Part shown: one piece after another, positions 6,959 through 12,658 of the stretch
Position numbering within the stretch: the stretch's first letter is position 1
Layout: the number at the start of each line of letters is the position of its first letter
Virus record (IMG/VR): IMGVR_UViG_3300047409_000225
Coordinates: 1 to 27,159 of that record
Source: a virus
DNA length: 27,159 nucleotides
Strand: one strand, 5' to 3'
Translations under genes and position numbers: made by a program
Notes under the pieces: model-generated
Database searches by the model: none
What the model was told of the DNA's origin: nothing
The model's input: only the letters and a program-made list of their open reading frames with translations

Positions 6959-6993
6959 CAGGGCCCCCAGGTTTCCGTTCCCTGGGGGCCCTG
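6959..6993 (-). terminator. 13-bp hairpin after the gene ending at 6999
   Basis: CAGGGCCCCCAGG pairs perfectly with CCTGGGGGCCCTG around a 9-nt loop, starting 5 nt beyond the stop codon of the 77-residue gene. This is one of the strongest stems in the window. The minus strand continues TCCAACCATG, so a canonical U tract is missing. I call it a probable terminator of the GC-only kind common in actinobacteria. Between this hairpin and 6914 I see no credible gene. Confidence 0.6.
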
Positions 6994-6998
6994 CTCGC

Positions 6999-7232
6999 TC
7001 AGGGCCAGTAGACGACTGGGATCCCGAGATGGTTGAGCGTGCTGGTGATCCACCGGGCCGACTCCTCGTCGTCCGGCTTCACGACCAACTGACCTCTGTG
7101 CAGCACCAGAGCCCCTCCAGGGCTCACCACGCGGTGCAAGACCTGCACCGGCAGTTCTGCTAGCACCTCGAGTGTGAGGCCCTCCATGACCCCTTCTCGT
7201 CCCCCTGGCAGGCGCTGTACGAGCTTGGTCAT
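6999..7232 (-). CDS. Small protein, unknown function
   Basis: A 77-residue protein with ATG 7232 overlapping the upstream stop (ATGA). It has an alternating hydrophobic pattern (LTLEVLAELPVQVLHRVVSPGGALVLHRGQLVV) suggesting beta structure, then a helix with DDEESARWITSTLNHLGIPVVYWP. It is soluble and Cys-free, and the function is unknown. It ends directly before a strong hairpin. Confidence 0.73.
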   Translation of the reverse strand: MTKLVQRLPGGREGVMEGLTLEVLAELPVQVLHRVVSPGGALVLHRGQLVVKPDDEESARWITSTLNHLGIPVVYWP

Positions 7233-7486
7233 ACAGTGACCGCCTCGCGGTCTGCACAGCCGAAGGGGCCGGCGGAGGTGTACTGGAGATCGTTGTCGTG
7301 CTCGTCGATCGCCAGGAACTCGATCTTGCGGACGTGTCGAGCGTGGGGGTGAGTCGAGGTCGGCTCGATCGCCTCGGCCACACGGTTGGCGTACGCCTTC
7401 GTGGCCTCTTCTACAAGGTCGTGCGTGGTGTCCATCTGCACGTCATCACAGAACGTCGTGACGACCTTGTACTTGATGATTGCCAT
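7229..7486 (-). CDS. Small conserved-type phage protein
   Basis: An 85-residue protein with a GGAAGAAGGGAAC site before ATG 7486. It begins IIKYKVVTTFCDD and contains a helix (ATKAYANRVAEAIE), a His-rich stretch (STHPHARHVRKIEFLAIDEHD) and a short C-terminal tail. No domain is recognised. It is the first gene after a 97-bp gap holding a hairpin at 7540-7569. Confidence 0.73.
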   Translation of the reverse strand: MAIIKYKVVTTFCDDVQMDTTHDLVEEATKAYANRVAEAIEPTSTHPHARHVRKIEFLAIDEHDNDLQYTSAGPFGCADREAVTV

Positions 7487-7539
7487 GTTCCCTTCTTCCT
7501 ACTTCTTCTTCATGGGTGGCTCTTGGGGTCACCCTCCGC

Positions 7540-7569
7540 CACGCACCCCGCCGTCCAACGGGATGCGTG
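7540..7569 (-). terminator. Intergenic hairpin
   Basis: CACGCACCCCG pairs with CGGGATGCGTG around an 8-nt loop: 11 positions with one C-A mismatch. It lies 15 nt beyond the stop at 7584 on the minus strand. No U tract follows, so termination is plausible but uncertain. The rest of the gap 7487-7583 holds only the ribosome site of the next gene. Confidence 0.5.
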
Positions 7570-7583
7570 ACGGGCTATGGCCC

Positions 7584-7904
7584 CTAGTCGAACTTCTCGC
7601 CCGAGAAACGCTCGCCGCACTCGCAGATGAGCGTGGTGGACCAGATCTCGGTCCAGTCCAGAGTTCGGGTCATCCGCGACTCGAAGATCATCTTGACCGG
7701 GTGCGCGTCCGGGGACACGCCCTTGGGCAGCTCGTCTCCGTACATGATCGCCGCGGTCTGGGACTTCACGCCATTGCGGACGTACCTGTCCATCTTGCCC
7801 GGGACCTTGCGGAGCTTCTTGACCGTGGTCTTGGGGCCGTTGATGACGTGCGTGCTGCCATCGCAGAAGACGGTCTTCATCTGCGTGCTGATCGCGTTGA
7901 TCAT
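7584..7904 (-). CDS. Small protein with C-terminal CxC, unknown function
   Basis: A 106-residue protein with AAGGAGGGG before ATG 7904, coupled to the upstream stop. The N-terminal part is basic (KTTVKKLRKVPGKMDRYVRNG). The C-terminus carries ICECGERFSGEKFD, half of a possible zinc site, and Cys14 (VFCDG) could contribute. Function unknown. Confidence 0.73.
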   Translation of the reverse strand: MINAISTQMKTVFCDGSTHVINGPKTTVKKLRKVPGKMDRYVRNGVKSQTAAIMYGDELPKGVSPDAHPVKMIFESRMTRTLDWTEIWSTTLICECGERFSGEKFD

Positions 7905-8386
7905 GCCAACCCCTCCTTGTTGGCGGCGCGGAGGAGAGCGAGGACCTGCTCGGCGGTGAACTCGAGGTAGGACTGCTCCTTGACCTCATGGAGCTCCTCC
8001 TGCACCTCGGAGAGCTCGCGCTCGGCGTCGTCGCGCTCGCCCTGGTAGAGCGCGGCGTAGGAGTCGGCCTGGTCGCAGTCGCGCTCGAGCTTCTCGACCC
8101 TTTTCTCGGCCCTCTGGACCTTGATCCAGTTGGCCTGGCGCTGGCGCTCGGCGTTCTTCAGGTTCTTGTCGAGCTCCTTGACCATCCGCTCCAGGTTGCG
8201 GATGGCCTTGGTGACCTGCTCCTCCAGGACCAGCTTGCTGTCCTGGTGGTGGTAGTTCTGGAAGATCTGGTGAACGTCGAGCTGCCAGAGCTGGTCGGTC
8301 ACCTTCACCTCGGTGGTGGGACCGTTCTTGTAGCGGTCCGCCTGCGCAACGGCTGGCGGGATGAAGCGGTTTTCCTGCGTGGTCAT
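7901..8386 (-). CDS. Coiled-coil protein
   Basis: A 161-residue protein with a charged heptad-rich coiled coil from about residue 55 to 138 (KAIRNLERMVKELDKNLKNA and onward) and a short helical end (AEQVLALLRAANKEGLA). The N-terminal 50 residues are polar. It follows a hairpin at 8424-8447. It may be a scaffold or an oligomerising regulator; no family is recognised. Confidence 0.76.
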   Translation of the reverse strand: MTTQENRFIPPAVAQADRYKNGPTTEVKVTDQLWQLDVHQIFQNYHHQDSKLVLEEQVTKAIRNLERMVKELDKNLKNAERQRQANWIKVQRAEKRVEKLERDCDQADSYAALYQGERDDAERELSEVQEELHEVKEQSYLEFTAEQVLALLRAANKEGLA

Positions 8387-8423
8387 AGCTACTCATTCCA
8401 TGGTTGTGTTGTGTCGTGCGAAA

Positions 8424-8447
8424 GCCCCCAGCCATGTGACTGGGGGC
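8424..8447 (-). terminator. Intergenic hairpin between the 64- and 161-residue genes
   Basis: GCCCCCAG pairs with CTGGGGGC around an 8-nt loop. On the minus strand TTTCGCACGACAC follows, a degenerate copy of the T-tract plus GCATGTCCG box found after the other leader hairpins. It begins 11 nt beyond the stop at 8458. Confidence 0.6.
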
Positions 8448-8457
8448 CTGGGTGGAG

Positions 8458-8652
8458 CTAGTGAGACATGGCCTCCTGGATCTGCTCCTGGGTGTACGCG
8501 ACCTCCAGCGCCTCCCCGTAGGTGATGAGACGGTGGTAGTTGTACTCCCGGTACCACGCCGTCTTGACCTCACCGCTGGGCAGAGTCACCCGTGTCAGGC
8601 GCTCCTTCCCGAAGGAGGTCCAGATGGTCCTCAGAACCTTGATCTCGTTCAT
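8458..8652 (-). CDS. Small protein, unknown function
   Basis: A 64-residue protein with an AGGAAG site before ATG 8652. Residues 1-35 look like beta strands (KVLRTIWTSFGKERLTRVTLPSGEVKTAWY). A helical end (GEALEVAYTQEQIQEAMSH) follows. It is the first gene after the promoter and leader at 8686-8800, so whatever that leader senses acts first on this gene. Confidence 0.74.
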   Translation of the reverse strand: MNEIKVLRTIWTSFGKERLTRVTLPSGEVKTAWYREYNYHRLITYGEALEVAYTQEQIQEAMSH

Positions 8653-8685
8653 GGCTTCCTATCCATGTCGTACGGACATGCGAAA

Positions 8686-8732
8686 AGGCCCCCTGCCGAA
8701 GGTTCCCGGGGGAACCCATCAGCAGAGGGCCT
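8686..8732 (-). terminator. Two-tier terminator-like hairpin in a leader
   Basis: The outer stem AGGCCC-c-CTGC pairs with GCAG-a-GGGCCT (10 pairs, one mismatch). An inner stem GGTTCC/GGAACC (8701-8706, 8711-8716) is capped by four bases. The minus strand continues TTTTCGCATGTCCGTAC, a U tract plus the shared box (8681-8670). It sits between the promoter at 8772-8800 and the ATG at 8652, so it would cut the transcript before its first gene unless relieved. Confidence 0.68.
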
Positions 8733-8771
8733 ATCGCCTGTATCAGCGCATGCGGAAGCGCCGATACCTCT

Positions 8772-8800
8772 ATTATGACACATTTATGGCATTTATGCCA
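8772..8800 (-). promoter_or_regulatory. Promoter with extended -10 and an operator-like palindrome
   Basis: On the minus strand, TGT-CATAAT (8780-8772) is an extended -10. The 17-bp-spaced -35 position (8800-8795) reads TGGCAT and is weak. It is exactly one arm of the perfect palindrome TGGCAT-TT-ATGCCA (8787-8800). This suggests a regulator, repressor or activator bound over the -35. The surrounding 8733-8836 region is AT-rich for this genome and I see no gene in it. Confidence 0.6.
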
Positions 8801-8836
8801 CTCAATACACCATATTAGAGGGTTTTTCGGGTGTTT

Positions 8837-9268
8837 CTAGAGCGCCTCCCCAGCGATCCGCTCAGCGATCCGACGCACGTCGGCAGCGGTGTTGTCACCC
8901 ATGAAGAGCTCATGGCCATCGTCACCGTCGATGCCCAGCAGGTCCATGGCGTACGCGGAGACGTGCGTACCACCGATCTGGTCCTCGTACTTGTACCGCT
9001 CGTCGTGCATCTGCCCGATGTACCCGGCCACGCAGTAGGCGGTACCGCAGTGGTTCGAGATAGCCGCCAGCTGCGGGTAGTACTGACTGAAGTCATCCCC
9101 GTTGTGGGTCACCTCGATCAGGATGCGAGCCCTCAGGTCGGACGAGGTGATGTAGCGGGACTGGTCCCACTCCCGGTCGATCGCCGGGAGCGAGGCCTGG
9201 AACTCCACCCACTCCACTGCCTTCCGCAGCAGCGGGATGTTGGGGGTGGGACTGTCGTAGTCGTTCAT
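8837..9268 (-). CDS. Actinophage-type protein with CGTAxCVAG motif
   Basis: A 143-residue protein from ATG 9268, with a GGAAGGAACGG site. It has helical N-terminal residues 11-30, Cys74-x4-Cys79 within CGTAYCVAG, and a C-terminal pattern LLGIDGDDGHELFMGDNTAADVRR. That LF-x-GDNT-x-x-D pattern resembles a family I associate with small-gene regions of actinobacteriophages; the function is unknown to me. It is the last gene of the run that starts at 12252. The upstream start at 9361 is rejected because it lacks a ribosome site and overlaps the neighbour. Confidence 0.76.
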   Translation of the reverse strand: MNDYDSPTPNIPLLRKAVEWVEFQASLPAIDREWDQSRYITSSDLRARILIEVTHNGDDFSQYYPQLAAISNHCGTAYCVAGYIGQMHDERYKYEDQIGGTHVSAYAMDLLGIDGDDGHELFMGDNTAADVRRIAERIAGEAL

Positions 9269-9516
9269 ACCGTTCCTTCCATGGTTGGTTGTTGATCCAC
9301 AGCCAGGTTCACCAGCTGCACCCCGAGGAGCAGCCGGATCGCCTGGTGCGCACGGGACCACTCGTAGTGCAGAGCGGTCATCTCTTCTGCCTCGAACCGA
9401 CTGTTGGTCTCGTCGGGCTGAGGCGGCTCATCGACATCGTGCAGACGCAACTGCTTCAGCATCATCAGCGCCATCTGGTCGAGCTCGATGAGGTGGGTCT
9501 TCTGCACGTCGTTCAC
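9265..9516 (-). CDS. Small helical protein, unknown function
   Basis: An 83-residue protein from GTG 9516, overlapping the upstream stop (GTGA) and the downstream ATG (ATGA). It is mostly helical by composition (LIELDQMALMMLKQLRLHD; EEMTALHYEWSRAHQAIRLLLG). There are no Cys clusters or membrane segment. Function unknown. Confidence 0.7.
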   Translation of the reverse strand: MNDVQKTHLIELDQMALMMLKQLRLHDVDEPPQPDETNSRFEAEEMTALHYEWSRAHQAIRLLLGVQLVNLAVDQQPTMEGTV

Positions 9517-9674
9517 TCGTTCTCCTCGGTGTCGGTCGAACCGGGCGGAATGACGCGGGCGTGCGTGCCGGGGTCGTCGCAGTTGCATGGCTTGACGTGC
9601 CACGAGTACCTGAGTTGTTGGTCAACGACCACCCAATGCCGGGGTGCGTCATTCTCGGCGGTGTGCTCGTTCAC
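9513..9674 (-). CDS. Small protein sharing both ends with the gene at 10881-11126
   Basis: A 53-residue protein from GTG 9674, coupled on both sides. It starts NEHTAENDA and ends RVIPPGSTDTEENE. The same N-terminal EHTAENDA and C-terminal RVIPPG occur in the 81-residue protein at 10881-11126, while the middles differ (here WHVKPCNCDDPGTHA). The matching DNA blocks show recent duplication or recombination. Function unknown. Confidence 0.68.
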   Translation of the reverse strand: MNEHTAENDAPRHWVVVDQQLRYSWHVKPCNCDDPGTHARVIPPGSTDTEENE

Positions 9675-9805
9675 TTCTCCTCCTTCTTCCACCACCAGCG
9701 ACCACAGTTCTTGCACCAGTGGTAGCCGGCGTCGTGGTTGCCAGTACAGGTGTGGATGTGGTGGGGGACTGCGGTGGACTTCATCCGGACCTTGCACGCG
9801 GCCAT
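9671..9805 (-). CDS. 44-residue Cys/His mini-protein
   Basis: Starts at ATG 9805, sharing one base with the upstream stop (TGATG). The sequence carries His15, His16, His18, Cys20, His24, His29 and Cys31-x2-Cys34, then RWWWKKEEK. A single zinc site (C-x10-C-x2-C plus His) is likely. The WWW-Lys tail is unusual and could contact nucleic acid or membrane. Function unknown. Confidence 0.65.
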   Translation of the reverse strand: MAACKVRMKSTAVPHHIHTCTGNHDAGYHWCKNCGRWWWKKEEK

Positions 9806-9963
9806 CAGTCCACCCCCGCATACCAGCTGCGGACGTAGCGCCAGGACACCCAGGCACCACCGAGCCCGAGAATGGGTGCCCAGTAGGTGGCGACGAACCC
9901 AATCGCCAACATGGCGAAGAACAGCAGCGCCATCACGGCGAAACAGCCGGCACAGCCGTTCAT
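9805..9963 (-). CDS. Small two-TM membrane protein
   Basis: A 52-residue protein from ATG 9963 with GGAGG five bases upstream, coupled by ATGA. Residues 4-25 (CAGCFAVMALLFFAMLAIGFVA) and 27-39 (WAPILGLGGAWVS) are hydrophobic, with a short charged end (RYVRSWYAGVD). It could be a holin- or superinfection-type membrane protein; nothing specific supports either. Confidence 0.7.
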   Translation of the reverse strand: MNGCAGCFAVMALLFFAMLAIGFVATYWAPILGLGGAWVSWRYVRSWYAGVD

Positions 9964-10181
9964 GACGCCTCCGCTGCGCCGGTGCCCATCGCGCTCAGAC
10001 AGGTCAGACAGTCGACGCCGTAGCTGACAGGGACCTTCACCAGGTTCTTCCGGCTCCCACACAGCATGATCGGGAAGTCGGCGACCACCGGCTTCTCGTC
10101 CTTGGTGCCGACGTACCAGCGCTGCCGGCGGGCGTGGACCTTCTTGGACGGTGACATCCAGAGCTCGATCCCCTCACTCAT
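9960..10181 (-). CDS. Small protein, possible zinc site
   Basis: A 73-residue protein from ATG 10181, with an 8-bp overlap with the upstream stop (GATGAGTGA, the same junction style as at 1587-1594). It is basic (SPSKKVHARRQRWYVG) with Cys41 and a C-terminal DCLTC. The layout MLCGSRK ... DCLTCLSAMG resembles small phage proteins with one zinc site. Function unknown. Confidence 0.7.
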   Translation of the reverse strand: MSEGIELWMSPSKKVHARRQRWYVGTKDEKPVVADFPIMLCGSRKNLVKVPVSYGVDCLTCLSAMGTGAAEAS

Positions 10182-10545
10182 CGGGATCGAACCCGGCCCT
10201 CTCGATCTTCTCGGCCTTGGCGAAGACATCCAGCACGTCCTGCTTGCCCTTGCAGTCGTTCTTGGAGTCGTTCCAGGACCAGATGAGGGACTGGATCGGG
10301 TACTGGCTGTTGGCATACCGCTCGGCCAGGCTGGGCTCCAGCACGCCAGCGATCCGGTTGACGGCCTTTATCACCAGCGGGTGCTTTTCGAGAACGACGT
10401 TCGTCTCCAGTCCGTTGCCGAGCAGGAGACCACCCAGGGCACAGGCCTGACGACCGTTCGGGCCCACCAGATTCCCACGCCACCAGCCGTTCTTCTCGAT
10501 GTACTCGCGCCCGTTGGCGATGGCGTCGGCTACCTCGTCACTCAT
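10174..10545 (-). CDS. DUF6197-like protein (paralogue 1)
   Basis: A 123-residue protein. The N-terminal helix EVADAIANGREYIEKNGWWRG is followed by ACALGGLLLGNG and, near the C-terminus, WNDSKN ... QDVLDVFAKAEKIER. The order helix-GW / C-x-x-G-L / WND / D-V-L-D-x-x-x-K-A-E matches the DUF6197-type pattern known from actinobacteria and their phages, for which I know no function. It lies directly downstream of a close paralogue, overlapping it by 8 bp. Confidence 0.76.
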   Translation of the reverse strand: MSDEVADAIANGREYIEKNGWWRGNLVGPNGRQACALGGLLLGNGLETNVVLEKHPLVIKAVNRIAGVLEPSLAERYANSQYPIQSLIWSWNDSKNDCKGKQDVLDVFAKAEKIERAGFDPDE

Positions 10546-10888
10546 CTGGGTTCACTCCTCCGTTGCGCTCGATCTTCTCGGCCTTGGCCAGCAGGTCCAG
10601 GACCTGCTGCTCGGTGGTGGACTCCGCGTCGTTCCAGTCCGGGATGGACTGGTTGATGCCCTCTGCCCTCATCGTCCGGTAGATGGCGACGACCGCCGTC
10701 GCTCCCACCTCGCTCTTGAAGATCCCGGTTTGAAGACCCGGCTGCCTCTGCAACAGCCCCAGGGTGCAGGTCAGCGCACCCATCACGCAGGCCTTGCTGT
10801 CCGGACCGAACAGGGTGCCCTTCCACAGGCCGTACTTCTCGATGTACTCCCTGGTCGCGGCCAGAGCGTCTGCTACCTCGTCACTCAT
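10538..10888 (-). CDS. DUF6197-like protein (paralogue 2)
   Basis: A 116-residue protein with AAAGGAG upstream of ATG 10888. It starts MSDEVADALAATREYIEKYG, almost the same as paralogue 1, then has ACVMGALTCTLG and PDWNDAESTTEQQVLDLLAKAEKIERNGG. The middle is diverged from its neighbour. Two adjacent copies sharing the first 20 residues and the last 25 point to tandem duplication. Confidence 0.78.
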   Translation of the reverse strand: MSDEVADALAATREYIEKYGLWKGTLFGPDSKACVMGALTCTLGLLQRQPGLQTGIFKSEVGATAVVAIYRTMRAEGINQSIPDWNDAESTTEQQVLDLLAKAEKIERNGGVNPDE

Positions 10889-11126
10889 GGCTCTTCTCCT
10901 TTCCGGGCGGAATGACGCGGGTTAGCGCGTCGTGAATCGTCCACATGTCCTCGGTGGCACGAGTGCGTCCGGCGTCGTCGCCCGCCGTGTGGATCACCTG
11001 ATCGAACAGTCGGCCCAGCGCGGCAAGAGCCGCGTCATTCTTGGCGGTGGGGTCATGCGGGCACGGCTGCGGGCAGTCCAGCGAGCACAAGTGCAGTGCG
11101 TCGTTCTCGGCGGTGTGCTCACTCAT
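10881..11126 (-). CDS. Small Cys-rich protein sharing ends with the gene at 9513-9674
   Basis: An 81-residue protein from ATG 11126. It starts SEHTAENDA, has a Cys/His/Pro stretch (LCSLDCPQPCPHDPTA), a helix (ALAALGRLFDQVIHTAGDD) and ends TRVIPPGKEKSHE. The shared ends and differing middle relative to 9513-9674 make this pair a mosaic. It is sandwiched between two DUF6197-like genes. Function unknown. Confidence 0.72.
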   Translation of the reverse strand: MSEHTAENDALHLCSLDCPQPCPHDPTAKNDAALAALGRLFDQVIHTAGDDAGRTRATEDMWTIHDALTRVIPPGKEKSHE

Positions 11127-11559
11127 CGACGTTCCCCGACCTGGCGTCCTTCTCGGCCTTCATGAAGGCGTCCAGGACCTCCTGCTCGGTGCGGTCCTCG
11201 TTGTCGTTCCAGTGGGTGACCGCGTTGATGGTGCAGGAGCAGATCCCATCCTTGGTGCACAAGCCGGGGGTGTGACCGACATCTAGGTCGGCAGCCTTGG
11301 CCAGGGCGTAGGCCAGAGCCAGGGTGCGGCGGTCGGAGGAGCAGTCCTGCTCGTCGATGCCCAGCTCGTAGAGGCCAGCACCCATCGCGCAGTAGCCCAG
11401 CACGTCATAGTCGATGATCTCGGCCTCGTCGCTATCGTCGTCGTAGGCGTACTTGTTCTCGACCAGGCGGAACTCGCCCTTGACCCAGCCCTCCTCCTTC
11501 AGCCGGTCCCGGGACTTGGCCAGCAGGTCGGCCAGCTCATCGTTCGACACGTCATACAT
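11119..11559 (-). CDS. DUF6197-like protein (paralogue 3)
   Basis: A 146-residue protein from ATG 11559 with an AAAGGA site; an ATG 12 codons upstream lacks one. It has an N-terminal helix NDELADLLAKSRDRLKEEGWVKG, an acidic insert (DDDSDEAE), GYCAMGAGLYELG, extra Cys residues (LCTKDGICSC), and THWNDNEDRTEQEVLDAFMKAEK at the end. This is the most family-like of the three copies because of the intact WND-x-x-x-RT-x-x-EVLD block. Confidence 0.8.
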   Translation of the reverse strand: MYDVSNDELADLLAKSRDRLKEEGWVKGEFRLVENKYAYDDDSDEAEIIDYDVLGYCAMGAGLYELGIDEQDCSSDRRTLALAYALAKAADLDVGHTPGLCTKDGICSCTINAVTHWNDNEDRTEQEVLDAFMKAEKDARSGNVDE

Positions 11560-11884
11560 CTTGGGTTCCTTTCGGGTTGTTCTTGCACACATCACAGATG
11601 CCGAACGCGATCAGGACCTGACGGTCCTCGACGGTGCGTACGGCGTGGCCGGTGTAGAAGTCCACCGGTCCGTCCTCGGGGCAGTACCGACCGCAGTGGT
11701 CGCAGGAGCGCTCCCAGCGGTCTTGCTCCTCAGCGGTGGCACCGGGATCGGGCTCGTTGAGGAAGGTCATCACGAACGGCGCGTCCGCGGAGGCAGCGGC
11801 ATCGAGCATCTCCGTCTTGATGTCGGCGATGCGCTGGTCGATCTGAGCGATGAGCCAGGGCGGCTCCTCGACCGGCTCGATCAT
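11552..11884 (-). CDS. Zinc-binding actinophage protein
   Basis: A 110-residue protein, ATG 11884 coupled to the upstream stop. The N-terminal helical region is followed by Cys61-x2-Cys64-x3-Cys68 (SCDHCGRYCPEDGPVDF) and Cys97-x2-Cys100 (IAFGICDVC). The pattern suggests one treble-clef or ribbon-like zinc site. The arrangement looks like a recurrent actinobacteriophage family without known role. Confidence 0.76.
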   Translation of the reverse strand: MIEPVEEPPWLIAQIDQRIADIKTEMLDAAASADAPFVMTFLNEPDPGATAEEQDRWERSCDHCGRYCPEDGPVDFYTGHAVRTVEDRQVLIAFGICDVCKNNPKGTQDV

Positions 11885-12252
11885 GTGTCCTCCGAGAAGT
11901 GCTCGAGCTTCTCCAGCAGACCGCCGGCCTGGATCTCTGTGACCACGATCGGCTTCATGACCTGCTTGTCGGGCACGATCACGACCTCGGATGGATCGGG
12001 CGGCGGGAGAGGGCCCATCGGCACCTCGTGCTCCTCCACCATGTAGCTCAGCTCCTCGTAGTGGTACTCCAGAGCCTCGGAGATGGAGTCGATATCTCCG
12101 TAGCCCTGGATGTTCTCGTCGTGACCACAGTCGTCCTCGTTGCAGCCGTCGAGCCAGTTCGAGGCCAGATGTCGATAGGCGTCTAACTGCGTGGAGTGGA
12201 GCGTGGCGTAGACCTCACAGTCGTAGTGAGTCCACATCACATAGGTCCTCAT
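11881..12252 (-). CDS. Acidic protein, first gene of the leftward run
   Basis: A 123-residue protein with a strong AAAGGAG site 5 nt before ATG 12252. It starts MRTYVMWTHYDCEVYATLHS, has CNEDDCGHDEN (a possible metal-binding Cys/Asp/His cluster at about residues 37-46), an acidic helix with many Glu and Tyr, and a beta-like C-terminus. Function unknown. It is reached only after the long leader and terminator-like hairpin at 12290-12329. Confidence 0.75.
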   Translation of the reverse strand: MRTYVMWTHYDCEVYATLHSTQLDAYRHLASNWLDGCNEDDCGHDENIQGYGDIDSISEALEYHYEELSYMVEEHEVPMGPLPPPDPSEVVIVPDKQVMKPIVVTEIQAGGLLEKLEHFSEDT

Positions 12253-12289
12253 GTGTCTCCTTTCATGGGTGTCCGGACATGAAAAAAGA

Positions 12290-12329
12290 CCCGGTGTCGA
12301 GGATGGTATGAACCACCTCCGACACCGGG
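12290..12329 (-). terminator. Strong terminator-like hairpin in the leader of the leftward run
   Basis: CCCGGTGTCG pairs with CGACACCGGG, and the stem continues inward as AGG-a-TGGT with ACCA-CCT (one bulged base on each side). On the minus strand GTCTTTTTTCATGTCCGGAC follows, with six T residues and the shared box (12282-12271). This has the stem and U tract of an intrinsic terminator, yet it lies about 80 nt downstream of the promoter at 12412-12440 and before the first gene. The leader 12330-12405 also holds CCCCC-GCAT-GGGGG and GAGG/CCTC hairpins and no gene. Confidence 0.72.
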
Positions 12330-12411
12330 CCGACCCCTCATCCCCCGCATGGGGGCGGGGACTGTGGGGGGTAGTGCCTCACGAGGACAGGCCTCATGAA
12401 GAACTACGTTC

Positions 12412-12440
12412 AGTATAGCATATACACTACAAATGCACAA
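12412..12440 (-). promoter_or_regulatory. Promoter of the leftward small-gene run
   Basis: On the minus strand, TTGTGC (12440-12435), a 17-bp spacer and TATACT (12417-12412), preceded by TGC as an extended -10. Transcription would start near 12405. The -35 begins only 2 bp downstream of the tail operon's terminator stem, so the two units are packed back to back. Confidence 0.7.
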
Positions 12441-12442
12441 GA

Positions 12443-12464
12443 GCCCCGTTCCGAAGAACGGGGC
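12443..12464 (-). terminator. UUCG-capped terminator of the tail operon and small RNA
   Basis: On the minus strand GCCCCGTTC and GAACGGGGC form a perfect 9-bp stem closed by TTCG on a C-G pair, the very stable C(UUCG)G tetraloop. CTCTTGTGC follows, so the U tract is weak. It ends transcripts arriving from the tail genes and from the promoter at 12630-12658. Confidence 0.7.
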
Positions 12465-12625
12465 TTGCTCTGGAGGTCCGGGTGCCCCCCTTTCGTGACT
12501 ACTTGTCACGGGGGTCTTACCCCGGATGACTCCGGCTCGGTGGGCTTCTGGCCGTATACGGCGTTCCCTTCCGCCCTGCGTCCGAGCTTCTGAGTGGTTC
12601 GCACTGAAGCTACTTTCACTCATAT
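12443..12625 (-). ncRNA. Candidate structured non-coding RNA (about 180 nt)
   Basis: A near-consensus promoter (12630-12658) would start a transcript near 12623 that ends at the UUCG hairpin. Inside lies a nested stem: CCGGG (12525-12521) with CCCGG (12482-12478), CCCCC (12514-12510) with GGGGG (12490-12486), and GTGAC (12509-12505) with GTCAC (12499-12495), with an AAGTA loop and a GAAA bulge. No convincing gene fits. A frame opening with ATG at 12623 exists, but it runs through the terminator and the next promoter. The target is unknown. It could be a trans-acting regulator or simply a leader remnant. Confidence 0.5.
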
Positions 12626-12629
12626 ACCT

Positions 12630-12658
12630 ATATTACCCCATACACGACATTATGTCAA
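12630..12658 (-). promoter_or_regulatory. Near-consensus promoter overlapping the tail-fibre stop codon
   Basis: On the minus strand, TTGACA (12658-12653, a perfect -35), a 17-bp spacer and TAATAT (12635-12630, four of six -10 bases). The -35 includes the TGA stop of the tail-fibre gene. It is the best -35 I found in the window. Confidence 0.72.

Noticed and set aside
12249-12623. 124-residue minus-strand frame starting at the predicted RNA 5' end
   Set aside because: It crosses a UUCG terminator, the next promoter and a leader hairpin, and its composition is low-complexity. A short leaderless peptide is not fully excluded.
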